Assembly (NCBI RefSeq): GCF_005780165.1
Contig: NZ_VAUV01000016.1
Location: 62,001 to 126,000, forward strand
Reading direction: 5' to 3'
Length of the DNA stretch: 64,000 bases
Source of the DNA: Phragmitibacter flavus
Lineage (GTDB): Bacteria; Verrucomicrobiota; Verrucomicrobiia; Verrucomicrobiales; Verrucomicrobiaceae
The translations under genes and the position numbers were made by a program. The notes beneath the pieces are model-generated. The model worked only from the letters and a program-made list of their open reading frames with translations, was not told where the DNA came from and did not search any database. Positions 26,976-35,840 of the stretch are shown piece after piece (within the stretch, counting starts at the first letter, position 1; every line of letters starts with the position of its first letter).

Positions 26976-27965
26976 ATGCACAGACACGGCGCGCTCATTT
27001 TGCTTTGGTTGACGATGGTGACGTTGACGGGGGTGCAGGCACGGACGTTTACGGACGCCGGTGGCCGGACGATGGAGGCTGAGCTGATTTCAAAGCAGGG
27101 GGATCAGGTGACGATCCGGCGTGCTGACGGAGTTTCATTCACAGTGCCTGCGAACAAGTTTTCGGCAGAAGATCAGGCATTCATCCAGCAGTGGCAGCCA
27201 GCCGGTGCGCCAGCTCCTGTCTCTGCTGCCATGGTGCCGACCGGGCCCGGCGATCCAAGGGTGAAGGCGGGTGAGGTGGTGGCGTTGGAGTTCCCTGCGT
27301 TGCCGAAAGATCACAATGGCAATGTGGCGACGTGCAATGTGCGCATTCCTGACAACTATGATGCAAAGAAGCCGGTGCCGTTGCTGGTGTGGATGGGTGG
27401 AGGGAAGGGCAGCAATTCACCGAACGGAGGATTTCCCTTGGTGGACAAGGCGGAGTATGCCATCGCGGCTTTGCCATTTCCTTCATCGGTGGGAACGCCG
27501 AGGGATGCGATGAGAACGGATGAGATGGACGAGATCTGGAAGTATCATCAGGTGATGCTTGCGGAATTGGTGAAGTTGTTGCCAAATCTTGACCCCAAGG
27601 TGCGCATCGTCGGTGGATTTAGCAATGGGGCGCATACCATCGGTGTTTATATCTCGAAGGCCGAGAAGGAGTTTGTTGAGTTGTTCAATGCCTTTGTGAT
27701 CATTGAGGGCGGCTCTCCTGAACCGACGGCGAAGAAACGTTTGCGGAACAAGTATGCGTATCTGGCTTGGGGCGATGATCTGAGCAAACAGGGCGGAAAA
27801 AGTTACATGCAATCCATGGTGGCTTGTGCAGAAAATGCGAGGCTGGAGGTTACGGAAAGCAACATGGAGGGTATTGGCCACGCATTTCCTGATGAAGAAA
27901 AAGCAGCGGTGAAGAAGTGGATCGAATCCGTCGTCGTTCCGGGTCTGGCGGCGGCGGGGGATTGA
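26976..27965 (+). CDS. Exported SHD1-domain protein fused to an alpha/beta-hydrolase-like domain
   Basis: A 329-residue protein with signal peptide (MHRHGALILLWLTMVTLTGV). Residues about 25-75 match the SHD1 (SLA1 homology 1) domain that is abundant in Planctomycetes and Verrucomicrobia: FTDAGGRTMEAELISK, VTIRRADGVSFTVPANK. The remainder looks like an alpha/beta hydrolase of the PHB depolymerase/esterase kind: VPLLVWMGGGKG (oxyanion region), nucleophile elbow GGFSNGAH (Ser216) and a His in GIGHAFPDEE. The enzyme is probably periplasmic or secreted. Substrate unknown; an esterase role is inference. It stands alone between the GT4 gene and the convergent NYN gene. Confidence 0.83.
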   Translation: MHRHGALILLWLTMVTLTGVQARTFTDAGGRTMEAELISKQGDQVTIRRADGVSFTVPANKFSAEDQAFIQQWQPAGAPAPVSAAMVPTGPGDPRVKAGEVVALEFPALPKDHNGNVATCNVRIPDNYDAKKPVPLLVWMGGGKGSNSPNGGFPLVDKAEYAIAALPFPSSVGTPRDAMRTDEMDEIWKYHQVMLAELVKLLPNLDPKVRIVGGFSNGAHTIGVYISKAEKEFVELFNAFVIIEGGSPEPTAKKRLRNKYAYLAWGDDLSKQGGKSYMQSMVACAENARLEVTESNMEGIGHAFPDEEKAAVKKWIESVVVPGLAAAGD

Positions 27966-27993
27966 TGGATGGATGTCTGCTTTGCGGAGGTCG

Positions 27994-28878
27994 TCAGTCT
28001 GCAGGAGATTCGCTGATGCGGACTTTCGAGACGGCGTAGTTGCCGGATTTTTCGTCGCGGGTGAGTTCCATGAGGCCGCGGTCGCGGGCGGCTTCGAGCA
28101 GGGTATTGAAGGTGCGGAAGCCGTGGAAACGTTCGTTGAAGCCGGGGTGGCGTCGTTTGAGGGCTTGTTTGATCATTGAACCCCACAGGGTGTCTTCACC
28201 GTTGCGCTCTTCGAGCATGGCGTCGGCAGTGTCGAGGATCAGTTGCAGGGCTTTTTCGGGATCGCCGCTGCCTTTGTTTTCATCCCGGGGCTCGGGTTTG
28301 GGTTCCTTGATGTCTTTGCCGGCGGCAGCGGCAGGGCGGGCATCATCGGTCTTGGGTTTCGCGGGTGGATTGCGACGAGGGGTGATGACGGTTTTGCGGG
28401 TGCGGACGAGATCGTCGTAGAAAATGAACTCGTCGCAGTTGTCGATGAAGAGGTCGGAGGTGGAGTTTTTGACGCCGACGCCGATGACGATTTTGTTGTT
28501 TTCGCGGAGTTTGCTGACGAGCGGGGAGAAGTCGGAGTCGCCGCTGACGATGACGAAGATGTCGATGTGTTCCTTGGTGTAACAGAGGTCGAGGGCGTCG
28601 ACGACCATGCGGATGTCGGCGGAGTTTTTCCCGGAAAGCCGGACGTGGGGGATTTCGATGAGTTCGAAGGCAGCCTCGTGCATGCCTCTTTTGAAGTCGC
28701 GGTAACGGTCCCAGTCGCAATAGGCTTTTTTGACGACGATGTGACCTTTGAGGAGAAGGCGTTCGAGAACTTTGGTGATGTCGAATTTGTCGAACTTCGC
28801 TTCTTTGGCACCGATGGCGACGTTTTCGAAATCGCAGAAAACGGCCATGATGTGGGTGCGCTCTTTAGGTTCGGGCAT
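27994..28878 (-). CDS. NYN-domain protein with C-terminal OST-HTH (LOTUS)-like domain
   Basis: A 294-residue protein. The N-terminal 160 residues form a PIN-like NYN/DUF88 domain with conserved acids: VFCDFENVAIG (Asp16), SADIRMVVDALDL and VIVSGDSDFSPLVSKLRE. These are the metal-binding positions of NYN ribonucleases. A Lys/Pro-rich linker (about 170-215) leads to a C-terminal winged-helix-like part (about 220-285: WGSMIKQALKRRHPGFNE, FHGFRTFNTLLEAARDRGL) fitting the OST-HTH/LOTUS fold, a putative RNA-binding module. Role probably RNA processing; a cellular target cannot be deduced. It is convergent with the hydrolase gene, 28 bp apart. Confidence 0.9.
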   Translation of the reverse strand: MPEPKERTHIMAVFCDFENVAIGAKEAKFDKFDITKVLERLLLKGHIVVKKAYCDWDRYRDFKRGMHEAAFELIEIPHVRLSGKNSADIRMVVDALDLCYTKEHIDIFVIVSGDSDFSPLVSKLRENNKIVIGVGVKNSTSDLFIDNCDEFIFYDDLVRTRKTVITPRRNPPAKPKTDDARPAAAAGKDIKEPKPEPRDENKGSGDPEKALQLILDTADAMLEERNGEDTLWGSMIKQALKRRHPGFNERFHGFRTFNTLLEAARDRGLMELTRDEKSGNYAVSKVRISESPAD

Positions 28879-28949
28879 GGGGGAATGTAGTGGGGGGAGG
28901 GGGTTGGGACAAGGGGGAGTTGCTGGCTAGTAGATGAAGCGGGAGCGGC

Positions 28950-29645
28950 TCACTTTTTCGGACGTGATTTGCCGCCGATGGGCAGGAGGCCGAAGAGGCA
29001 ATACATGGGTGAGCGAAGGAAAGCGCCAGTGTCGCGGAAGGCGACGTTGCGGAGGATCGGGGTGATGGCGTCGATGGTGTCGGGATGGCGTCGGAGTTTT
29101 CGTTCGAGCCAGGCGAGGGCGCGGTTGCTGGCGTTGAATTCGACGGGAAGGCTCATCACGTTCATGAGCATGATGAGGGCCAGGAGAACGGCGCAAAGGC
29201 GCAGGGCGATGCCGGGAGGGAGGCGTTTAAGGGCGATGAAGAGGATGGCGATGAGGCCGATAATGGTGGGGAGGTAACGGGTCATGCGGATGCTGGTGAG
29301 GCGCCATTTGAGGGCGGAGGCGGAGTCGCCGACTTGGGTGGCGTGGGCGGCCTCGTGGAGGGTGGCGGCCCAGGAGCCGAGGTCGGTGCCGTTGAGGGTG
29401 GTTCGGTTGAGGAACAGGGTGCGGCGGGCGGGATCGAAGTAGTCGGAGATCATGGCGGTGTGTTCGCGGATCTGGACGTCGGAGGCACCGTTTTCGTCGA
29501 GAAATTCGCGGGCGGCTTCAGCGGCGGTTTGGGCGCCGGGGACAAGTTTGCGGGAGCCGAGCTTGAGGGCGGTATCATGTTTGCCGGCGGCGAATTTGGC
29601 GGCCACAAGGGTGATGACGAGGAGGATGACGAAGAGGCCGAGCAT
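28950..29645 (-). CDS. Membrane zinc metallopeptidase (PF04298-like)
   Basis: A 231-residue membrane protein. It starts with a hydrophobic helix (MLGLFVILLVITLVAAKFAA), has the zinc motif HEAAH (residues 97-101; HExxH) in WAATLHEAAHATQVGD, and two further hydrophobic helices at about 125-170 (YLPTIIGLIAILFIAL, ALRLCAVLLALIMLM). PVEFNASNRAL supplies the conserved downstream Glu/Asn block of the family. The frame is open 40 residues further upstream, but those residues are encoded by the heptad array; the helix begins exactly at the ATG chosen. Known family members are poorly characterised putative neutral zinc peptidases of the inner membrane. Confidence 0.85.
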   Translation of the reverse strand: MLGLFVILLVITLVAAKFAAGKHDTALKLGSRKLVPGAQTAAEAAREFLDENGASDVQIREHTAMISDYFDPARRTLFLNRTTLNGTDLGSWAATLHEAAHATQVGDSASALKWRLTSIRMTRYLPTIIGLIAILFIALKRLPPGIALRLCAVLLALIMLMNVMSLPVEFNASNRALAWLERKLRRHPDTIDAITPILRNVAFRDTGAFLRSPMYCLFGLLPIGGKSRPKK

Positions 29646-29647
29646 TG

Positions 29648-29682
29648 AAAGGATAAAGGATAAGGGATAAAGGCGAAAATCC
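29648..29682. repeat. Heptad array 1
   Basis: Tandem 7-bp units on the plus strand: AAAGGAT, AAAGGAT, AAGGGAT, AAAGGCG, then a decayed AAAATCC. It begins 2 bp upstream of the start codon of the minus-strand zinc peptidase, so in its mRNA it is a pyrimidine-rich leader. One of seven such arrays in the window. Confidence 0.8.
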
Positions 29683-29819
29683 GAGAGGGAATGCGGAAAT
29701 TCGGAGCTGAGAGTGGATAGCGGACTGATAGAAGGCATCTTTCCTTCGAAAGATGGTGAATCCATTGAAGGCGTGGGCGACTCAAATGATGTCGCATGGG
29801 TTGTGCCCAGCGTCTAGCG

Positions 29820-32486
29820 CTAGCGTTTGCGGCGACGTGGCAGCAGGGTGGCGACGAGTCCGGCGAGGAGGAGCAGGGCGCGGCTTGGTTCGGGGGTGAT
29901 GGCGACGATGCCGCTGGTCGTGAACTGGCTGACATCCCACTGAAAGCCGCTGGCGCTGATGTCGGGGAGGTCGAAATCGGTGTCATTGTCTTCAGCACCG
30001 GTGCGGAGGAGGGGACCGAGGTTGGTGGAAAAGGTGGAGCCAGCGCCGAAAGTGAAGAGCTGGTAGGTCTGCCCGGCAATAGGGACAAAGCCGTTCGGAT
30101 CGACGATGATTTTAGCGCCGTTGGCCTGGGTGAAGATGCCGGTGACATTGAGTTGGTCGGAGTCGGCTGGGGTGCCGAGATCCAGATAGGTGGATGAGCC
30201 GCTGTTGAGGGTGAGTCCGGCGGCGAAGGCGAGGCTTTGGGTGAGGTCGCCACCGACCGTGCCGATGGAAAGGTTGGCACCGCTGGCGATGGTGGTGTTG
30301 CCAAGGATCTGGCCGTCGCCTTCGAGGGTTTGGCCGCTGGCGAGGGTGTAACCGCCGGTGACGCTGGCGACGTCGTAGATGGCGGATGTGGCGACGATGA
30401 TGCGGGGGGAGACGAGGGAGCCGTTGGCACCAAGACGCAGGGTGCCAGCATTGATGAGGGTATTACCGAGGTAGGTGTTGGCGGTGGTGAGGGCGAGGAC
30501 GCCATTGCCGGTTTTGGTGATGCCGCCTGCGGTGGTGGTGGTGCCATCACCGCTGTCGGTGAGCGTGTTGCTGACGATGGCAAGGTTGCTGGTGGTGGTG
30601 CCGCTGATGACGTTGAATTCACGCTGGCCGCCGTTGAGGTTGACTTGGGCGACGCCAAAGGTGTTGCCACCATTGAGGTTGAAGTTGATGTTGCCGGTGC
30701 CGGTGTAGTTGCCGTTGAGGACGAGTTCGCTGCCCTTGCCAGCGGGTCCGTTGGGAAGGTTGGCAGCACCTTTGTTGAGGGAGATGTTTTGGTTGTTGTT
30801 GAGGATGAGGCCACCCGTTCCGACAATGAAACGGTTGATTAGCGTTCCGCTGTTGCCGTTGAGGGCGATCGCATTGCCAGTGTAGGTGTTGGTGAATTCC
30901 GCCGTGTTGGCGCTCCAGACGCCGCCGCTGTTAAGGTTGATGGAACTGCCGCCGGTGACGCGAAGGGTGCCGGTGATGGTGAGCCTGCCGCCGTTGGTGT
31001 CATTGTTGTTGTTGACGCTTCCTGCGCTCTGATAGAGGTTGGCGATGGTTTCCGTCAGGTTGTCGAACTTAAGGGAGCCGCCGTTGAGGTTGATGGTGGA
31101 GGTGTCGGCGATTTGATTGGCGGCGTCCCAGTCGAGGACGCCCGTGGTGATGGTGATGTCTCCTGCGATGGCGTTGACGCCCGCATTTTTGGAGAGCTTG
31201 ATGCTGCCGCCGTTGAGGGTGGTCATTCCGGTATAGTTATTGGCGGTGGTGGCGTTGCCGCTGAATTGGAGGGTGCCGTTGCCAGTTTTGGTGAGGCCCG
31301 CGCTGCCGGTGCCGGTGATGGTGATGCCGACGTTGGTGGTGCCGGAGTCAATTTGCCAGGTGCGGGTGTCGGTGCCGTGGTGAATTTGGGCGACTCCAAT
31401 CAAACTGGTGCCGCTTCTATTGAAAGTGTGGGTGCCGTTGGCCACGACGTTGCCATTGAGGTTGATCTGCGACCCCAGGGCGTCGGCAGCGGTGCCGTTG
31501 TTGAGGGTGATGGTGCGGGTGTCACTGAGGGAAAGACCGCCCGAGCCGATGGTAAAGCGCGAGAGCGTGGCGGCGCTGTTTCCGGTCATGGACAGGGCGG
31601 TGCTGTTGGTGGTGGTGCCGGTGATGACGAGACGATTGGCTGTCCAATTGGCCCCGCTGTTCGTTCCAAGACCGTGGGTGTTGTTGATGGTGAGGGTGTC
31701 GGTGACGGTAAAAGTGCCGCCATTGGAAGCGGTTCCTCCGTTGGAGTTGCCGGAATTGAGGGTGAGATTGGCGACGGTTTCTGAGTTGCCGCCGAGCCAG
31801 AGGGTGCCGCCATTGAGCGTGATGCTGGCACCATTGGCGATTTGGTTGGCTTTGTTAAGGCGCAGGGTGCCGGTGCCGGTGATGTCGATGTCGCCGTTGA
31901 TGGCATTGAGCCCTGCGGTTTTATCAAGCAGGAGAATTCCAGCGGAGACGGTGGTGAGTCCGGTGTATTCGTTGGAAACGGTGCCTCCAACAACGAGGGT
32001 GCCGGTGCCGGTTTTTTCGAAACCCTGGGTGCCTGCGATGACGGCGGTGATGGTGGGGTTGGACAGGAGGGTGGCGTTTGCGGCGAGGTCGGTGTTGATG
32101 ATAGGGGTGTCGAGCGCGGAGAGTCCGGAGAGAGTGAGTTTGTTGGTGGCGTTGCCGGTGATGGTGTAAATGGCCGCCCCGCTGTTATTGAAGGTGATGT
32201 CGTTGACGGTAATCGCTTCAGTAAGGGTAACGGTTTGGGTGCCGGTGGCTCCGCTGTTGACGCCGAAGATGGCGGAGTCCGGGGTGGCGTTGCTCCAGGT
32301 TTGATAGACGGTATCGGTGCTGTTGAACCAACGGTTGGCATCGATCGTGTTCCAATTGCCGCCGCCGTCTTGTTGACCATCCAATCCCGTGTTGCCGTCC
32401 CAAGTGAGAGTGGCTCCTTGCGATGACAGGGCGAGGCTCAAAAAGACAAGGATGCCAAGGCAGCATGGGAGGGTAAGCAAGGTCAT
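29820..32486 (-). CDS. PEP-CTERM protein with autotransporter-associated beta-strand repeats
   Basis: An 888-residue exported protein. It starts with a signal peptide (MTLLTLPCCLGILVFLSLAL), and the body is made of many Asn/Gly/Thr-rich beta-helix repeats of the PATR type (KTGTGTLVVGGTVSNEYTG and KTGNGTLQFSGNATTANNY are two examples). The end is PEPSRALLLLAGLVATLLP followed by RRRKR, a PEP-CTERM sorting tail recognised by exosortase. So it is predicted to be exported and anchored or released through the EPS-linked exosortase route; no exosortase gene lies in this window. ATG 32486 was chosen; a GTG at 32495 is also in frame. Long plus-strand frames here are shadows. It could be a biofilm or surface fibre protein (inference). 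Confidence 0.9.
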   Translation of the reverse strand: MTLLTLPCCLGILVFLSLALSSQGATLTWDGNTGLDGQQDGGGNWNTIDANRWFNSTDTVYQTWSNATPDSAIFGVNSGATGTQTVTLTEAITVNDITFNNSGAAIYTITGNATNKLTLSGLSALDTPIINTDLAANATLLSNPTITAVIAGTQGFEKTGTGTLVVGGTVSNEYTGLTTVSAGILLLDKTAGLNAINGDIDITGTGTLRLNKANQIANGASITLNGGTLWLGGNSETVANLTLNSGNSNGGTASNGGTFTVTDTLTINNTHGLGTNSGANWTANRLVITGTTTNSTALSMTGNSAATLSRFTIGSGGLSLSDTRTITLNNGTAADALGSQINLNGNVVANGTHTFNRSGTSLIGVAQIHHGTDTRTWQIDSGTTNVGITITGTGSAGLTKTGNGTLQFSGNATTANNYTGMTTLNGGSIKLSKNAGVNAIAGDITITTGVLDWDAANQIADTSTINLNGGSLKFDNLTETIANLYQSAGSVNNNNDTNGGRLTITGTLRVTGGSSINLNSGGVWSANTAEFTNTYTGNAIALNGNSGTLINRFIVGTGGLILNNNQNISLNKGAANLPNGPAGKGSELVLNGNYTGTGNINFNLNGGNTFGVAQVNLNGGQREFNVISGTTTSNLAIVSNTLTDSGDGTTTTAGGITKTGNGVLALTTANTYLGNTLINAGTLRLGANGSLVSPRIIVATSAIYDVASVTGGYTLASGQTLEGDGQILGNTTIASGANLSIGTVGGDLTQSLAFAAGLTLNSGSSTYLDLGTPADSDQLNVTGIFTQANGAKIIVDPNGFVPIAGQTYQLFTFGAGSTFSTNLGPLLRTGAEDNDTDFDLPDISASGFQWDVSQFTTSGIVAITPEPSRALLLLAGLVATLLPRRRKR

Positions 32487-32585
32487 TGTGAACACATGGT
32501 AATTTTTAGAGCGCGAAAAATCGAGCGATTTCGTATGAGCGAGTGAGATTTATGAGTGGCGGGGCGATCCTGGAAGGGGTTGGGA

Positions 32586-35144
32586 TCAGCGCCATTCGTG
32601 CTTGGGGTAGCGGCCTTTGAGTTGGGTTTTGACGAGCTGATAGCTGTTCTTCCAAAAGCTGGCGAGGTCGTTGGTGGTTTGGGCGGGACGTCGGTTGGGG
32701 GCGAGGATGTTGACGGTGAGGGGGATTTTGCCTCCGGCAATGCGCGGGGTCTCGTGGGTGTCGTAGAGGTGCTGGAGGATGACGCTGATTTGAGGGCTGG
32801 CGTTGTCGCGGTATTCGATGGAAACGGTGCGACCGTTGGCGAGTTTGATTTGTTCGGGGGCGTAGCGTTCGAGGAGGTCGCGTTGGGAGGCGGAGAGCCA
32901 GGAGCGCAGGGCGGAGTCGGGAGTGCGTTCTTTGATCTGACGGACGGCGGTGCAGCCGAGGCACATTTGTTCGATGAGGAGGCGACGATCGTCGGGGCCG
33001 ATGGGAGGAAGTTCAAGTTCGGGCATCCATGCGGCGAGGTTGTTGAGCCGGGTGATGTATTGTTCGTGTTTTTCGGTCCAGGTGGGGAGGTCGATGCGGT
33101 TGGCGAGGATTTCGTCGGCGAGCAGCGAAGCGGCGAGGCCGGGGTCGGGTTCGCCACGTTCGCGGGACTGGAGGGTGAGGTCGCGGAAGCGGGTTTCTTC
33201 GCGGTTGGTGACGCGTTTGTTGACGGGATCGAAGGCGACGCTGTGGGTGGTGGCGAGGTCGTCGGGGAACAGATCGCGCAACCATCCCTCCTCAATACGG
33301 GTGGTGAGGTTGAGTTTGACTTGAAGGGCCTTGCCCTGGATCTCGGCGATTTCTGCAGCGACGAGCAGGGGCGGGGGTTTGAGATGGGCGGATTTTTCGA
33401 GATGGCCTTTATAGCCGGCGGCGAGGTTATAGACGCGGGAGCCGCTGCCGGTTTCGATGCCGAGGTGATCGGAAAAGGCGGTGAGGAGGCATTGGGCGAG
33501 GGCTTCAGGGTTGTCGTTTTCGGTGTCGGGATTGGCGCGGGGAAGGAGGCGGAGGAGTTGTTGAAAGGTGCGGGCGGTTTCTTGCGCGGCGCGGGCGTGA
33601 ATGGCGTATTGGGAGCAGGCTTGGGGATCGAAATTGAGGGACTGGGCTTTGTAGAAAGCGCGCATCAGCGGTTGGAATTCGGAGAGGTCGTGACGGTTGA
33701 GGAATTCTTCCTGTTTGCGTTCAACCTGAGGGGAATGGGGTTTGAGGAGGAGGTCGCGGCCTTGGGCAATGGCGGCGCAGAGGGCGGCGTCGTGGAGACA
33801 TTGGAGGTCCACGGCGGTGAGCAGCATGCGGGAGAATCGGGGATGGAGGGGGAAAGTCGCCATCTTGCTGCCGATGGCAGTGATTTGTGATTTGAGATCT
33901 CGAATTTCAAATGCTCCTAGGGTTTGGAGGAGGGTTTGGGCGCGGGTTTGGGATTCTGGGGTGGGAGGCTCGAACCAGGTGAAGGGGAGGTTTGCCTTGT
34001 TGGAGACGGTGGCGAGGGTGAGGAGGGCTTCGCTGAGATCGAGTCGGTGGATTTCGGGCGGATCGTTTTCGGCGCGATGGGCGTGGTCGGATTGCGGCCA
34101 AAGTCGGATGGTGTATCCGGGGCCGAGTCGGCCGGCGCGACCGGAACGTTGGTCGGCGCTGGCGCGGCTGATTTTCTGGACGGTGAGGGTGTTGAGTCCG
34201 CGGCGTTGGTCGTAGGAGGCGACGCGGGCGAGTCCAGCATCAATGACGGCTCGGACGCCTTCAATAGTGAGGGAGGTTTCGGCGACGTTGGTGCTGACGA
34301 TGATGCGTCGGCTGCCACCGGGTTGGAGAACTTCATCTTGTTGGGCGGGGGGGAGTTCGCCGTGGAGGGGGAGGATGCGGATGCCTTTGGTAAAGGCGCG
34401 TCCTGAGAGGGCGGTGATGGTCTTGCGGATTTCGTGTCCGCCGGGCATGAAGATGAGCAGGTCGCCGTCGATGTTTTGTTTGGTGATGAGGGTTTCGGCG
34501 GCGCGGGCGGCCTGGTCCCAGACGGGTTCGAGGTTGGAGGCTTTGTCGCGAAGAGGGGCTTGATAGGCGATGTCGACGGGGAAAGTGCGGCCGGGGGAGT
34601 CGAAGATTTCGCAGGGCTCGAGAAAATCCCGGAGAGGGCCGGGGGCGATGGTGGCGGACATGACGACGATGCGCAGGTCGGGCCGGTGATTTTGCTGGAT
34701 GGCTTTCGCCCAGGCGAGGCAGAGGTCGCCGTCAAGATGGCGCTCGTGGAATTCGTCGATGACGAGGTGGCTGACTTTGGAGAGTTGCGGGTCGCCTAGC
34801 AGGTGGCGCAGCATGACACCTTCGGTGACGAAGAGGATGCGGGTGTTGGCCGAGGAGACGTTTTCGAAGCGGACCTGATAGCCAACGAGGTCGCCGAGTT
34901 TGGTGTTGAGTTCCTTGGCGACGCGGGCGGCGAGCATGCGGGCGGCAATGCGGCGCGGTTGGAGGACAATGATTTGTTTGGCTGGGGAGCTGTCGGCTTG
35001 GAGGGCGAGCAGCATTTGCGGCACCTGGGTGGACTTGCCGGAGCCAGTGGGGGAGCGGACGACGGCGTTGCGGATGCCGGGAGTGGTTGGGTCGAACCAG
35101 TGGGTGATGGGGCCGCGCAGGGCTTCGATGGGGAGGAGACTCAA
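32586..35144 (-). CDS. hrpB: ATP-dependent RNA helicase HrpB
   Basis: An 852-residue DExH helicase of the HrpB family, at the family's usual length. Walker A is SPTGSGKST (residues 31-39), motif II is VIDEFHER, motif III VVMSATI, and motifs V/VI include STNVAETSLTIEGV and QRSGRAGRLGPG. The C-terminal half carries the HrpB-specific extension ending in LASFWKNSYQLVKTQLKGR, typical for the family. The start is a TTG (no ATG in the first 60 codons fits), and the heptad array at 35147-35195 sits immediately upstream. Its cellular role is not settled in general; it is thought to act in RNA metabolism. Confidence 0.95.
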   Translation of the reverse strand: MSLLPIEALRGPITHWFDPTTPGIRNAVVRSPTGSGKSTQVPQMLLALQADSSPAKQIIVLQPRRIAARMLAARVAKELNTKLGDLVGYQVRFENVSSANTRILFVTEGVMLRHLLGDPQLSKVSHLVIDEFHERHLDGDLCLAWAKAIQQNHRPDLRIVVMSATIAPGPLRDFLEPCEIFDSPGRTFPVDIAYQAPLRDKASNLEPVWDQAARAAETLITKQNIDGDLLIFMPGGHEIRKTITALSGRAFTKGIRILPLHGELPPAQQDEVLQPGGSRRIIVSTNVAETSLTIEGVRAVIDAGLARVASYDQRRGLNTLTVQKISRASADQRSGRAGRLGPGYTIRLWPQSDHAHRAENDPPEIHRLDLSEALLTLATVSNKANLPFTWFEPPTPESQTRAQTLLQTLGAFEIRDLKSQITAIGSKMATFPLHPRFSRMLLTAVDLQCLHDAALCAAIAQGRDLLLKPHSPQVERKQEEFLNRHDLSEFQPLMRAFYKAQSLNFDPQACSQYAIHARAAQETARTFQQLLRLLPRANPDTENDNPEALAQCLLTAFSDHLGIETGSGSRVYNLAAGYKGHLEKSAHLKPPPLLVAAEIAEIQGKALQVKLNLTTRIEEGWLRDLFPDDLATTHSVAFDPVNKRVTNREETRFRDLTLQSRERGEPDPGLAASLLADEILANRIDLPTWTEKHEQYITRLNNLAAWMPELELPPIGPDDRRLLIEQMCLGCTAVRQIKERTPDSALRSWLSASQRDLLERYAPEQIKLANGRTVSIEYRDNASPQISVILQHLYDTHETPRIAGGKIPLTVNILAPNRRPAQTTNDLASFWKNSYQLVKTQLKGRYPKHEWR

Positions 35145-35146
35145 GG

Positions 35147-35195
35147 AAAGGATGAAGGAATATAATTAAAGGCGAAAGGCGAAAGGATAAAGGCT
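35147..35195. repeat. Heptad array 2
   Basis: Seven 7-bp units on the plus strand: AAAGGAT, GAAGGAA, TATAATT (decayed), AAAGGCG, AAAGGCG, AAAGGAT, AAAGGCT. It lies between hrpB and the DUF4112 gene and begins 2 bp upstream of the hrpB TTG start codon. Confidence 0.85.
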
Positions 35196-35206
35196 AGAAC
35201 TGATCG

Positions 35207-35734
35207 TCAAGGGGCGAGGCTGATGAGGAATTTGATGAAGAAATACCAGCCGATGATCCAGCCGATGAAGACGATGGCCCAGATGGTCAGGAAGACGGCC
35301 ATGAAAACGCGGCTGCCACGACGGACGGCGGTGCGTTCGCCGGATTTCCAGCGGTTGAGGAGGGCGAGGTTGCGGACGTTGGATTTATACCAGATGGAGA
35401 AGGCGTCGCCGACGATGGGGATGGCACCGATGAGGTTGTTGAGGATGACGTTGGCGCCCATGCGAGTGAGCACGGAAACGGGAAGGCGGTGACGAAGGCC
35501 TTCGATGACGAGGACGAGACCGACGCTGGAGGCGAGGATGTCGCCGACGGCAGGAAAGAGTCCGATGATGGGATCGAGTCCAATGCGGATGTTGGTGCCG
35601 GGGATGCGGATGATGTCGTCCATCCAACGGGCGATGATGCGGGAGGTTTCGGAGGCGGCTTCAGTGTTGCGCCCGGGGGTGAACTTTTTGCCGTCGGGAG
35701 GAAGGATGGAGTCGGGTTCTTTGGGTGCAGGCAA
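35207..35734 (-). CDS. DUF4112 family membrane protein
   Basis: A 175-residue protein starting with TTG. Conserved DUF4112 core: MDDIIRIPGTNIRIGLDPII, GLFPAVGD and IPIVGDAFSIWYKSN. Hydrophobic stretches near residues 60-80 and a strong pair at the C-terminus (VFMAVFLTIWAIVFIGWIIG, then YFFIKFLISL) make it a membrane protein. Members are widespread in bacteria and of unknown function. It is transcribed toward hrpB with 62 bp between them, most of which is a heptad array. No functional guess is justified. Confidence 0.88.
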   Translation of the reverse strand: MPAPKEPDSILPPDGKKFTPGRNTEAASETSRIIARWMDDIIRIPGTNIRIGLDPIIGLFPAVGDILASSVGLVLVIEGLRHRLPVSVLTRMGANVILNNLIGAIPIVGDAFSIWYKSNVRNLALLNRWKSGERTAVRRGSRVFMAVFLTIWAIVFIGWIIGWYFFIKFLISLAP

Positions 35735-35840
35735 GGGAGGTGGGGAGGGGTAAAGTGGAATTGGAAGACGGTGGTGGAACTAATGGGGTAGTTCTGGGCA
35801 TTTGACAACCGGGGGTAGCGGTTGTTGGGAATGAGCTTCT

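Noticed and set aside
30237-32426. Several long plus-strand frames opposite the PEP-CTERM gene
   Set aside because: Gly/Val/Asp-rich text mirrors the repeats of the minus-strand protein; no signal peptide, motif or start support.
32556-33890. 444-residue plus-strand frame opposite hrpB
   Set aside because: The minus strand carries unambiguous helicase motifs; the plus frame is Gly/Glu-rich antisense text.
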